DNA of 45,654 nucleotides from Candidatus Pelethocola excrementipullorum (GTDB lineage Bacteria > Bacillota > Clostridia > Lachnospirales > Lachnospiraceae), in the NCBI GenBank assembly GCA_018714325.1, contig DVNN01000108.1:1-45654 (forward strand). The letters run 5' to 3'. Every line of letters begins with the position of its first letter. Positions within the stretch are counted from its first letter, which is position 1. The position numbers were made by a program, and so were the translations under genes. Below the pieces are notes generated by a model. That model saw only the letters and a program-made list of their open reading frames with translations. It was not told the origin of the DNA and ran no database searches. Positions 1 through 8,440 of this stretch are shown here, in pieces.

Positions 1-56
1 ATGAGCTGATGGATTCTGAGGAATTCGAAGAACTTGCCAAAGGTGAGAATAACTAA
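1..56 (+). CDS. C-terminal end of a truncated CDS (...ELMDSEEFEELAKGENN*)
   Basis: Open frame from the window start to TAA at 54-56, followed by a long hairpin; too short to identify. Confidence 0.5.
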   Translation, partial: ELMDSEEFEELAKGENN

Positions 57-70
57 GCCTTATTGAGACA

Positions 71-168
71 AATATAAAAGACCGTGAACTATGGAAAGAT
101 TAGGAATGTTATAGTTAATCTAATGATTAACACATTCCTTGTTTCCATAAATCACGGTCTTTTATATT
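71..168. repeat. 98-bp long imperfect hairpin with perfect 17-bp terminal inverted repeats
   Basis: AATATAAAAGACCGTGA (71-87) is the reverse complement of TCACGGTCTTTTATATT (152-168); interior arms TATGGAAA/TTTCCATA, AGGAATGT/ATTCCT and GTTAAT/ATTAAC continue the pairing. Confidence 0.7.
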
Positions 169-213
169 GAGATACGAATTAGACGACCCGATAACTCCTC
201 CACGGATATTTTT

Positions 214-285
214 AAAAAAGCATGCAGATAATGAGGTGACTCCTATCAATTAGAGGGGCTCGTTCATTCTTCTACATGCTTTTTA
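214..285 (-). terminator. Likely terminator of the L,D-transpeptidase gene
   Basis: AAAAAGCATG...CATGCTTTTT inverted repeat just downstream of the minus-strand stop, T-rich on both sides, with an inner stem (CCTCT/AGAGG type). Confidence 0.65.
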
Positions 286-366
286 TAATCTACAATCTTA
301 CAACAACACTTTCTACCACGCGAAAACCATTCTATCCCCTAGATTCACTCCCACCATACAAAATAT

Positions 367-2196
367 TTATTCGCTTGGTGTTTCTGGTTCCTCAGTAGCC
401 GGAGGTTCTGGTGTATCTGGTTGTTCCGGTGTAGTCGGTTGTTCTGGTGAAGTTGGTTGCTCTGGTGTTGTTGGTGCAGTTGGTGGCTCCGGATCCGGTT
501 TTGTCGGAGGTTTCGGTTTCGAAGGTGCAGGTGTATCCGGTGTATCTGTTGCAGCACCTGTAGGTGTCGATGCATCCGAAGAACCACTCTTCTTCGAAGA
601 TGCTCCAACGCTGTATGGCTCAGAATAATAACAGATGATCGGCATATCTTTGTCGATAATCTCATAAATCGCCTTAGCCTTGTTGAACGGCAGGTTAATA
701 CAGCCATGAGAACCACTGTTCTTGTATATACCTGTTCCAAACTGATTTGCGGAACGCCAGGTAGCATCATGCAGTCCAATTCCTCCGTTAAAAGGCATCC
801 AATAAGTTACCGGTGACTCCCATTCATAGGATCCGTCCGCCCTTTTCGGTCCACGTAATACGGATGGTGACTTTTTATAGGTCAAGGTGAAAATTCCCGG
901 AGGTGTCCAACGGTCAGAGGTCATCCTTCCGGATACACAGCCCGTTTCCACGGCCAGTTCCCCATCCTTATAAACCCATACATGCTGACGGCTCAAATCA
1001 ATCTCAACATAGGAATTGCCGAAACCATTGTTCTCATAAGATAATGCCTCATGGTTGAAATTCGGTTTTCTGGCGGTTACGGTGTGATTGGCCAACTCCT
1101 CTGTCAACTGGGCAATTTCTGCCTCCTGATTGATCTCAAAGCCATATTTACCTTTGACATTAATCTCCCCTAAGTTGGTGGCGTTGAATTTAGCGTCCAC
1201 ATCATAAGTATTCACTGCCTGTGCCAAATTGGCCACATATTCTGCGATATGTTGATTCCATGCTTCATCGTCTTTAGAATAGTTTCCAGTCTCATCCACG
1301 CTCAGCCACTCTTTCAGGGTTGTGCCATCCAACACCTGCTCTCCCGAAGGCAACTGATATGTGATACTGCTGGCAGTGAGCTCATTCAGCTGTTCGGCCT
1401 GGGAGTTCAGACTTTCATCCTCTTGTGTGACTCCAGGTCTTATATAGGCGCCCAATTTATCCATGGATACTTTTCGCTCTCCACTGGTCATGGCATCCTT
1501 AATCCCCGTCATCACCTTCTCTTTATCCAGTTTACTTCCGTTCACTTCCGGGGTCACCTGGAACTTGTTATCCACAAACTCAACTTTTGCATCCGCAGGT
1601 TCTTCCATATTGGCTTCCTGCATCTGAGGCATCGCGGAAACAACCTGATCTAATTTTTTCTCATCATAGGTAACACTGGCATCAAAATTGTAATCGTGGT
1701 CTCCCCCGAATACGCCTTTGACCCATAGAAATGGATTCTGATCCTTCTTAAGCTTTTCTACACTGCCGTCAGAAACATAGGCAAAATCTACATTCGTTCC
1801 TTTTATGGTCTCTTTCTGGTCATCCTGGAAATCCAGTTCCAGTTCATACTGCTCCACCTGTTTGCGGATTTCAGTTTCTGCCTGCTGCACGGTAAGTCCA
1901 CTGCAGTCGGTATTATTGATTACTGTTCCCTGATAGAATCGACTGCTATAATAATACGTAAATCCACCATAAACGCCAACCAAAATAACCAGCAGTGCCA
2001 CAACCGCCGAAACTACAGCAATCTTGATCTTCTTGGATTTCTTATTATTACCGTCATAATCGTCGTCATCATATTCTTCATTTCCATCATAATCATCGTC
2101 GCCTCCCCCATCCTCGAAGCTTGGTAACGGCTGACCAATAAAGTTTTCCAACTCTTTCTCTAACTGATCTTCAAAATTATTATCATCAAATCCCAT
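367..2196 (-). CDS. L,D-transpeptidase (YkuD/ErfK family) with N-terminal TM anchor and Pro/Thr/Glu-rich C-terminal tail
   Basis: 609 aa; YkuD catalytic motif HDATWRS...SGSHGCINLP; acidic cytoplasmic N-term, TM segment, long extracellular region. Confidence 0.9.
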   Translation of the reverse strand: MGFDDNNFEDQLEKELENFIGQPLPSFEDGGGDDDYDGNEEYDDDDYDGNNKKSKKIKIAVVSAVVALLVILVGVYGGFTYYYSSRFYQGTVINNTDCSGLTVQQAETEIRKQVEQYELELDFQDDQKETIKGTNVDFAYVSDGSVEKLKKDQNPFLWVKGVFGGDHDYNFDASVTYDEKKLDQVVSAMPQMQEANMEEPADAKVEFVDNKFQVTPEVNGSKLDKEKVMTGIKDAMTSGERKVSMDKLGAYIRPGVTQEDESLNSQAEQLNELTASSITYQLPSGEQVLDGTTLKEWLSVDETGNYSKDDEAWNQHIAEYVANLAQAVNTYDVDAKFNATNLGEINVKGKYGFEINQEAEIAQLTEELANHTVTARKPNFNHEALSYENNGFGNSYVEIDLSRQHVWVYKDGELAVETGCVSGRMTSDRWTPPGIFTLTYKKSPSVLRGPKRADGSYEWESPVTYWMPFNGGIGLHDATWRSANQFGTGIYKNSGSHGCINLPFNKAKAIYEIIDKDMPIICYYSEPYSVGASSKKSGSSDASTPTGAATDTPDTPAPSKPKPPTKPDPEPPTAPTTPEQPTSPEQPTTPEQPDTPEPPATEEPETPSE

Positions 2197-2235
2197 TGAT
2201 TATACTCCTAAATACTATTCGTTTTAACCTCTCTG

Positions 2236-2667
2236 TTACTGAACTCCAGTGCTTCCGATGCCGCCCCTGTCTTCACCTGATAGCTTCCCTTCCTCAAATG
2301 TTAAGGTCGGCTGGTGTTCAAAAATACGGAATTGGCAGATCCGGTCATTTATATGAATTACGGTATCCCTAAGAGCATAAGCCGGCATATACCACCAGTC
2401 TCCTGGACCGCAATAGGATTCGTCTATTACACCATAATGGTTCGTCTGTATAATGCCAAAATTCTTGAAGGTGGAACTCCTTGGAACCACATGTGCTTCA
2501 TAGCCTTTCGGCAGTTTCATGGCCACGCCCAGCGGAATCAGACGGAATTCTCCAGCCTTCATCGTAATCTCCTCCGCTGCCCGCAGGTCTATCCAATCAG
2601 ATTTTCCATCGATATATTTCAAACGTTCCATCTGATCATTCAGATACTGTATCTTAATATTTTTCAT
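2236..2667 (-). CDS. dut: dUTP diphosphatase (trimeric dUTPase-like)
   Basis: 143 aa; motifs [23 protein letters not shown] and C-terminal RGGIGSTG. Confidence 0.85.
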   Translation of the reverse strand: MKNIKIQYLNDQMERLKYIDGKSDWIDLRAAEEITMKAGEFRLIPLGVAMKLPKGYEAHVVPRSSTFKNFGIIQTNHYGVIDESYCGPGDWWYMPAYALRDTVIHINDRICQFRIFEHQPTLTFEEGKLSGEDRGGIGSTGVQ

Positions 2668-2755
2668 ATTTTTCTCCTCTGCGTATAGTTAACATAGGCC
2701 TTCTGTGGCTTTCTGCCATTGGTTTAAATTTCCGAAGCTGCCTATACCCTTCATG

Positions 2756-3244
2756 CTATGCGTAAAGTATGGTTTTGCTTCCATCTCTGGATTTTGGTAC
2801 ATCAATCACCCTTTGATTTCTGCTACCTCTCCACGGCAAGGATACATCACGTTCTTTCTCTATGTACTTACCGTCCACAAGGACATCCAGATAAGGAATC
2901 ACTGGTTCATCCTTGACCTCTTCCCAATTATATCCCGTATAAAGCCAGATATTCTTATTCGGGTATTTTTCTTTAATTTCCTTTGTCAGAGCCAGGATTT
3001 CTTCCCTGTTTGCCAAAAACAGGGGATCTCCTCCGGAATAAGTTATACCCGAGATGTAATCTTTATCAAGTTGGTCAAATATCTCTGCCTTAGCTGCCCT
3101 GTCAAAGAGAACTCCTCCCTTTGGATCCCAGGTAACAGGATTTTGACAACCCTTACAGTTATGAGAACATCCGGAAACCCACAGCACTACACGTAGTCCC
3201 TCACCGTTCAGCATGTCATCCTTCGTTATGTCATGATACCTCAC
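2756..3244 (-). CDS. nrdG: Anaerobic ribonucleoside-triphosphate reductase activating protein
   Basis: 162 aa; radical SAM motif CSHNCKGCQN and GGDPLF; GTG start with upstream GGAGAG. Confidence 0.88.
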   Translation of the reverse strand: MRYHDITKDDMLNGEGLRVVLWVSGCSHNCKGCQNPVTWDPKGGVLFDRAAKAEIFDQLDKDYISGITYSGGDPLFLANREEILALTKEIKEKYPNKNIWLYTGYNWEEVKDEPVIPYLDVLVDGKYIEKERDVSLPWRGSRNQRVIDVPKSRDGSKTILYA

Positions 3245-3287
3245 ATCAATCTCTCCTTAATCAACGGCCCTTTCTAAAACAACCTAT

Positions 3288-3335
3288 ACCGGGACTGAGG
3301 AAAAAGGCTTAAAAACCCTTCAGCCCGGTTTATTT
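3288..3335. terminator. Hairpin between pnp and nrdG
   Basis: ACCGGG/CCCGGT and TGAGG/CCTTCA arms. Confidence 0.45.
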
Positions 3336-3340
3336 AGGCA

Positions 3341-3378
3341 CAAAAGGAGAAGCCAAAATCAACCACCCTGGCTTCCCC
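3341..3378 (-). terminator. Rho-independent terminator after pnp
   Basis: On minus strand: GGGGAAGCCA..TGGCTTCTCCTTTTGT, stem followed by T-rich tract. Confidence 0.65.
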
Positions 3379-3387
3379 ATCTCAATC

Positions 3388-5481
3388 TTACGCTTCTGCC
3401 GGAACATCTTTGATGCTGAAACTGATTCTGCCCATCTTGTCTTTTCCAAGGCATACTACTTTCACAACATCCCCCATGGTAAGCACATCTTCCACTCGGT
3501 TAATACGCTCTTTGGCTATTTTGGATATATGAACCATACCCTCTTTTCCAGGTGCAAATTCCAGGAACGCGCCAAACTCTTTGATGCTTACAACCTTACC
3601 GGTAAAGATCTGTCCCGCTTCAAAATCGGCAGTAATAGTCTTAACATATTCAATCGCCTGATCCATACCTGCCTGATCTGTTCCGCAGATGGATACAGCA
3701 CCATCATCTGTGATGTCAATCTTAACTCCGGTTTCTTCAATGATGGCATTGATTGTTTTACCACGCTGTCCAACAACATCACCAATCTTGGCCGGATCAA
3801 TCTGAATCTGAATAATCTTAGGAGCATAAGCGCCAACTTCCTGACGCGGAACGGCGATGGTCTTCTCCATTACTTCGCTCAAGATATACTCTCTTGCCTC
3901 TTTTGTCTTAGCAATAGCTTCTTCGATAATCGGTCTGGTCAGTCCATGAATTTTGATATCCATCTGGATTGCAGTGATACCATCATGAGTTCCTGCAACC
4001 TTGAAATCCATATCTCCAAAGAAGTCTTCCAACCCCTGGATATCGGTCAATACCAGATAGTCGTCATCTGTATCTCCGGTTACCAGTCCACAGGAAATAC
4101 CTGCAACGGATTTCTTAATCGGCACCCCTGCGGCCATCAAAGACATGGAGGATGCACAGATACTTGCCTGAGAGGTGGAACCATTGGATTCGAAGGTTTC
4201 AGAAACCGTACGAATTGCATATGGGAATTCCTCCGTTGACGGAAGTACCGGAATCAATGCACGTTCTGCCAGCGCACCATGGCCAATCTCACGACGTCCC
4301 GGTCCACGGGAAGGTTTGGTCTCACCTACAGAGTATGACGGGAAATTGTAATGATGCATATAACGTTTGGACTTTTCGAATTCATCCAGGCCATCCAGCT
4401 TCTGTGCCTCAGACAGAGGAGCCAGAGTGGTTATGGTACAGATCTGTGTCTGTCCACGGGTGAACATTGCAGATCCGTGTACTCTCGGAATAAGATCAAT
4501 TTCGGCAGCCAGGTGGCGGATCTGGTTAATATCACGGCCATCGGGACGTTTGTGATCTTTCAGAATCATCTTACGAACCGTCTTCTTCTGATACTGATAT
4601 ACAGCCTCTCCAAGAACATCCAGCCATTCTTCATTTTCCGCAAATGCTTCTTTCAGACGGTCGGTGATCATGCGGATATTTTCTTCTCTCTTCTGCTTCT
4701 CATCTGTAAACACAGCCTCTTCCATCTCAGCCGGAGGTACAATCTCTTTGATTGCGGTAAATAACTCTTCCGGAATCGCACAACTTTCATAGGTATGCTT
4801 TTCTTTTCCACACTCAGCAACGATCTGATCGATGAACTTAATGATTTCCTGATTCGTCTCGTGTGCTTTGAAGATTGCATCTATCATCTGCTGTTCCGGA
4901 AGCTCGTTGGCTCCAGCTTCAATCATGATGACTTTTTCTCTTGTGGAAGCAACGGTCAATGCCAGATCGGATACATCTTTCTGTGCCAGAGTCGGGTTTA
5001 CGATTAACTCTCCATCAATCATACCGATCAGGGTCATGGCACATGGGCCATCAAAAGGAATGTCTGAAATGCTGGTTGCAATGGCTGATCCAAGCATGGC
5101 CACCACCTCAGGATTACACTCGGGATCCACAGACAAAATCATATTGCTGAGGGTCACATCATTTCTGTAATCTTTTGGGAACAGTGGACGCATCGGACGG
5201 TCTATCACACGGGAGGTCAGGACTGCATGCTCACTGGCCTTTCCCTCTCTCTTATTGAATCCACCTGGAATCTTTCCAACAGAGTATAATTTTTCTTCGT
5301 ATTCCACGCTCAGTGGGAAGAAGTCAATTCCTTCTCTTGGTTTATCGGATGCTGTAGCAGTAGATAAGACTACAGTTTCACCATAATGCATAAATGCAGC
5401 ACCGCTTGCCTGTTTCGCAACACGGTCAATTTCAACTGTCAGAGTTCTGCCTGCCAGTTCCATAGAAAAACTTTTGTACAT
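3388..5481 (-). CDS. pnp: Polyribonucleotide nucleotidyltransferase (PNPase)
   Basis: 697 aa full length with two RNase PH domains, KH (IGDVVGQRGKTINAIIEETG) and S1 domain. Confidence 0.97.
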   Translation of the reverse strand: MYKSFSMELAGRTLTVEIDRVAKQASGAAFMHYGETVVLSTATASDKPREGIDFFPLSVEYEEKLYSVGKIPGGFNKREGKASEHAVLTSRVIDRPMRPLFPKDYRNDVTLSNMILSVDPECNPEVVAMLGSAIATSISDIPFDGPCAMTLIGMIDGELIVNPTLAQKDVSDLALTVASTREKVIMIEAGANELPEQQMIDAIFKAHETNQEIIKFIDQIVAECGKEKHTYESCAIPEELFTAIKEIVPPAEMEEAVFTDEKQKREENIRMITDRLKEAFAENEEWLDVLGEAVYQYQKKTVRKMILKDHKRPDGRDINQIRHLAAEIDLIPRVHGSAMFTRGQTQICTITTLAPLSEAQKLDGLDEFEKSKRYMHHYNFPSYSVGETKPSRGPGRREIGHGALAERALIPVLPSTEEFPYAIRTVSETFESNGSTSQASICASSMSLMAAGVPIKKSVAGISCGLVTGDTDDDYLVLTDIQGLEDFFGDMDFKVAGTHDGITAIQMDIKIHGLTRPIIEEAIAKTKEAREYILSEVMEKTIAVPRQEVGAYAPKIIQIQIDPAKIGDVVGQRGKTINAIIEETGVKIDITDDGAVSICGTDQAGMDQAIEYVKTITADFEAGQIFTGKVVSIKEFGAFLEFAPGKEGMVHISKIAKERINRVEDVLTMGDVVKVVCLGKDKMGRISFSIKDVPAEA

Positions 5482-5608
5482 AGGGGTTTCTCCTTTTCAT
5501 TATTTGACGGTCTTTGCCGTAATTGATACACCCTGCAGCGGATGAACTTATATCCTGTTACATGCAGGCTGTTCTATCTAAAGTATCCAGGCATGGCACC
5601 CCGAAACA

Positions 5609-5645
5609 ACTGAAAAACATATCGTGTGCCGGTATGCTTTTCAGT
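5609..5645 (-). promoter_or_regulatory. Stem-loop in the rpsO-pnp intergenic region (candidate pnp leader processing site)
   Basis: ACTGAAAAACATA...TATGCTTTTCAGT arms in the pnp 5' leader. Confidence 0.45.
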
Positions 5646-5701
5646 GGTCTCGGAAGTTATATCTCTGCTCTGGAACTACTTTATCCTAAACATAGCGAAA
5701 C

Positions 5702-5724
5702 AGGGCGGAAAATGTCCGCCCTGA
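5702..5724 (-). terminator. Terminator/attenuator after rpsO
   Basis: Minus strand CAGGGCGGacattttCCGCCCTGTTTCG. Confidence 0.7.
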
Positions 5725-5734
5725 AACAAGCTGA

Positions 5735-6001
5735 TTATTTTCTGATTCCTAATTTTGCAATTAATGCACGGTATCTTTCAATATCAGTCTTCTTCAAATA
5801 GTCAAGCAAACCACGTCTCTGACCAACCATCTTCAAAAGTCCTCTTCTGGAATGATGATCTTTGTGATGTACTTTCAGATGCTCTGTGAGCTCATTGATT
5901 CTCTCTGTCAGAACAGCTACCTGTACTTCTGGTGATCCTGTATCGCCTTCTGTTCTTGCATACTCTTTCATGATTGCTTGTTTCTTTTCTGGTGAAATCA
6001 T
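5735..6001 (-). CDS. rpsO: 30S ribosomal protein S15
   Basis: [43 protein letters not shown]...; start corrected to the ATG at 6001, preceded by AGGAGGAAAGAAA (the track ORF is extended N-terminally). Confidence 0.96.
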   Translation of the reverse strand: MISPEKKQAIMKEYARTEGDTGSPEVQVAVLTERINELTEHLKVHHKDHHSRRGLLKMVGQRRGLLDYLKKTDIERYRALIAKLGIRK

Positions 6002-6196
6002 TTTCTTTCCTCCTAATCTTTTTTTAAACGCCAATGATCAAGAAATGGTCGGAGAGTCCAATCTCTGAATCAAGGCTAATCTCACACCGTTACAGTATAG
6101 CATAGCGGTTATCCATTGTAAACCTTTTTTGCCTTACTTTTACATTTTAAAAATCTTATATTTTTTTAAGAAATTCAGCATATTCCAGGGACTTTA

Positions 6197-6937
6197 CTAG
6201 CCTAAAACATTCACCGCCCAGACGGCATGACTATAGTCCAGGTTCGAAATACAGATACCCTTTTTTGCACTGCTGGCAGCTAAAACTTGTCCACCGCCCA
6301 GGTTAATAACCACATGATATATAGATCCATTTTTAGCATAAAAGATCAGATCTCCGGGCTGTGCGCTATTGATTGAGATCTGGGGACCTGCATAGGCCTG
6401 TGCCGCGGACACCCTTGGCAGCTCCACGCCAAATTCCCGATAAACGCTCTGCACATAACCGGAACAGTCGGCTCCGCTGGTTAGGCTTGTCCCGCCCCAG
6501 ACATAAGAATTCCCAATAAACTGGCTGGCAAAATCAATCAGCTGCTGCCTCACCGGAGATACTTCTTCCGCAACCGGAAGATTTTCAATCCCCACGGTTT
6601 CTATCATATGTTCCGTCTCTTCCGGGGAATACAGGTAATCCGCACTAACATATCCCGATACCTCACCGGAATTCACCAGACACCAGCCATCTTGATAGTC
6701 CTGAATCTCCATCAATCCAAAGGCTGAAATCTTACCGATGATATCAGACTCCACTCCCGGTGCCGAACGGATATTTAATTTTGTACTTACATTTGCTGCT
6801 GCATAATGTTTCTCATTCGTATCAGACTCTGTCTGCGTCAGCAGGCTGCTTCCAACTTCAGCGTGAACGGCTTGTCCCCCGATAAAGAAAAGCATACCGG
6901 CTATTCCTAACGTCAGTACACATTTACTCCGATACAT
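6197..6937 (-). CDS. Secreted SH3b + NlpC/P60 cell-wall hydrolase
   Basis: Signal peptide, SH3b (LNIRSAPGVESDIIGKI), NlpC/P60 catalytic motif GADCSGYVQSVY and GSIYHVVI. Confidence 0.9.
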   Translation of the reverse strand: MYRSKCVLTLGIAGMLFFIGGQAVHAEVGSSLLTQTESDTNEKHYAAANVSTKLNIRSAPGVESDIIGKISAFGLMEIQDYQDGWCLVNSGEVSGYVSADYLYSPEETEHMIETVGIENLPVAEEVSPVRQQLIDFASQFIGNSYVWGGTSLTSGADCSGYVQSVYREFGVELPRVSAAQAYAGPQISINSAQPGDLIFYAKNGSIYHVVINLGGGQVLAASSAKKGICISNLDYSHAVWAVNVLG

Positions 6938-7075
6938 AAAACCCTCCTGTGATATATTGTTTCACAACTTTGTATCATTTCTGTTACAATTGTATTACAT
7001 TTTCAATTATAACAGGAGGGGAAAAATAGTCAAGAACAATCGTTCGACTAATTATTTTCATCTTCGACAGGGGCG

Positions 7076-8098
7076 TTAACGATCCATCTCAAGCTGAATT
7101 CCGGTGCTTTTATGGTTGGCAATAATCCGGTCTATTTCCTTCAGATCGCAGGATGGAAGGTCACCTGGAATAGTATTTTTCACAGAGCTGGTGGCATTCC
7201 CATACTCAAGCGCCTTCTGACAATCATTATGATAGGTAAGAAGACCATAGAGCGCACCAGAAATATAGGCGTCGCCGCTTCCGATACGGTCCACAACCTC
7301 TATATTGCGGTAAGGCTCTTCTTCGTAATAGGTGTCTTCCTTCTTATTATATATAGTAGAACCAAAGGTATGCACCTTGGGGCTATGTACAATTCTTTGG
7401 GTGGATGCCACAATGGAGATTGGGTAGTCCTCTGTAAAGCTCTTCATAATACTTTTAGTATCACCCTCTTTCAGAAAGGTTAAGCGAGCCGTGTCCTCGG
7501 AACAGAAAAACACATCCACATAAGGCAAAATCTGCTCGATGCACTCCTTCGCCTCGGGTCCCGTCCAGAGATTTCCCCGGAAGTTCACATCGAAGGATAT
7601 GATGGTTCCATTTTCTTTAAAGCGTTTCATCATCTCTACCGCAGTTTCCCTAGTTTGCTGTGATAAGGCCAGGGTGATTCCACTGGTATGAAAACAACGT
7701 GTGCTGGCATACATCTCCTCTGGAAGTTCATCGATATCGATCTTACAGAAAGAGGCATGTCTGCGGTCGTAGACCACGCTTGGCTTTCTGGGAAATGCTC
7801 CATCTTCGTAGTAATAGATTCCCAGACGGGCATCAGGGCCTTCATCATAAACCAGATAATCATCGCTGACACCACAGAAACGAACCCTGTTCTTCGCATA
7901 GGTTCCCAGAGCATTATCCGGCAATTTGGAAATAATTCCCGTACGCAAGCCCAAAAGAGAAGCGCCCGACACTACATTGAGCTCGGCTCCTCCCACCTGT
8001 TTCATAAAAGTCTCTCCTCTTACAATTCGCTCATTATTTGGCGGTGACAACCTCAGCAGGATTTCACCAAGTGACAGCAAATCAAAATCTTTCTTCAT
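7076..8098 (-). CDS. PfkB-family sugar kinase, probable 2-dehydro-3-deoxygluconokinase paralog 1
   Basis: MKKDFDLLSLGEILLRLSPPNNERI...; PfkB signature DRIGSGDAYISGAL; start moved to 8098 (GGGAGGGG RBS). Confidence 0.85.
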   Translation of the reverse strand: MKKDFDLLSLGEILLRLSPPNNERIVRGETFMKQVGGAELNVVSGASLLGLRTGIISKLPDNALGTYAKNRVRFCGVSDDYLVYDEGPDARLGIYYYEDGAFPRKPSVVYDRRHASFCKIDIDELPEEMYASTRCFHTSGITLALSQQTRETAVEMMKRFKENGTIISFDVNFRGNLWTGPEAKECIEQILPYVDVFFCSEDTARLTFLKEGDTKSIMKSFTEDYPISIVASTQRIVHSPKVHTFGSTIYNKKEDTYYEEEPYRNIEVVDRIGSGDAYISGALYGLLTYHNDCQKALEYGNATSSVKNTIPGDLPSCDLKEIDRIIANHKSTGIQLEMDR

Positions 8099-8154
8099 GT
8101 TAGCCCCTCCCTGTAATATCATTGGCTGTAAGTAATTTTCATATTTTCTTATTA

Positions 8155-8189
8155 AGAATGGGATGTTGTATCAAACAACATCCCATTCT
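8155..8189. terminator. Perfect 14-bp hairpin between the two sugar kinase genes
   Basis: AGAATGGGATGTTG...CAACATCCCATTCT; weak T tract, so may be an intercistronic stabiliser rather than a terminator. Confidence 0.55.
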
Positions 8190-8239
8190 ATCTAAATGTA
8201 TCCCATGGCAAAATGGTTTTTCATTTAACAATATTTATG

Positions 8240-8333
8240 ATGATACCAGGGTCAAAAGGTCATGCTTTTCATGCTTGCATGAAAAAGCATGAATTTGGGA
8301 CCCGCAAAACATGAGAAAGTAGCCCGAACAGGG
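8240..8333. repeat. Dispersed intergenic repeat, copy 1 (longer)
   Basis: TGATACCAGGGtCAAAAGGTCATGctttTCATGCTtGCATGAAAAAG...AGTAGCCCG; partner copy at 28880-28933. Confidence 0.7.
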
Positions 8334-8440
8334 CGGATTTCGAATGTTTTTAGAATTGCGAGAGCACAAAGTGCGTAGCAATTCGTAGGTATCCTTTTTA
8401 TTCAAATAGATTCAACAGTATATCCTGTCAAATGTAGTGA

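Noticed and set aside
457-816. Cys/Arg-rich plus-strand ORF opposite the L,D-transpeptidase tail
   Set aside because: Low-complexity antisense reading of Pro/Thr/Glu repeats
3529-4239. 236-aa plus-strand ORF antisense to pnp
   Set aside because: Shadow ORF inside an unambiguous pnp; no RBS or domain support
5735-6034. 99-aa form of ribosomal protein S15 starting [11 protein letters not shown]
   Set aside because: The internal ATG at 6001 has an ideal AGGAGG SD and gives the canonical 88-aa S15
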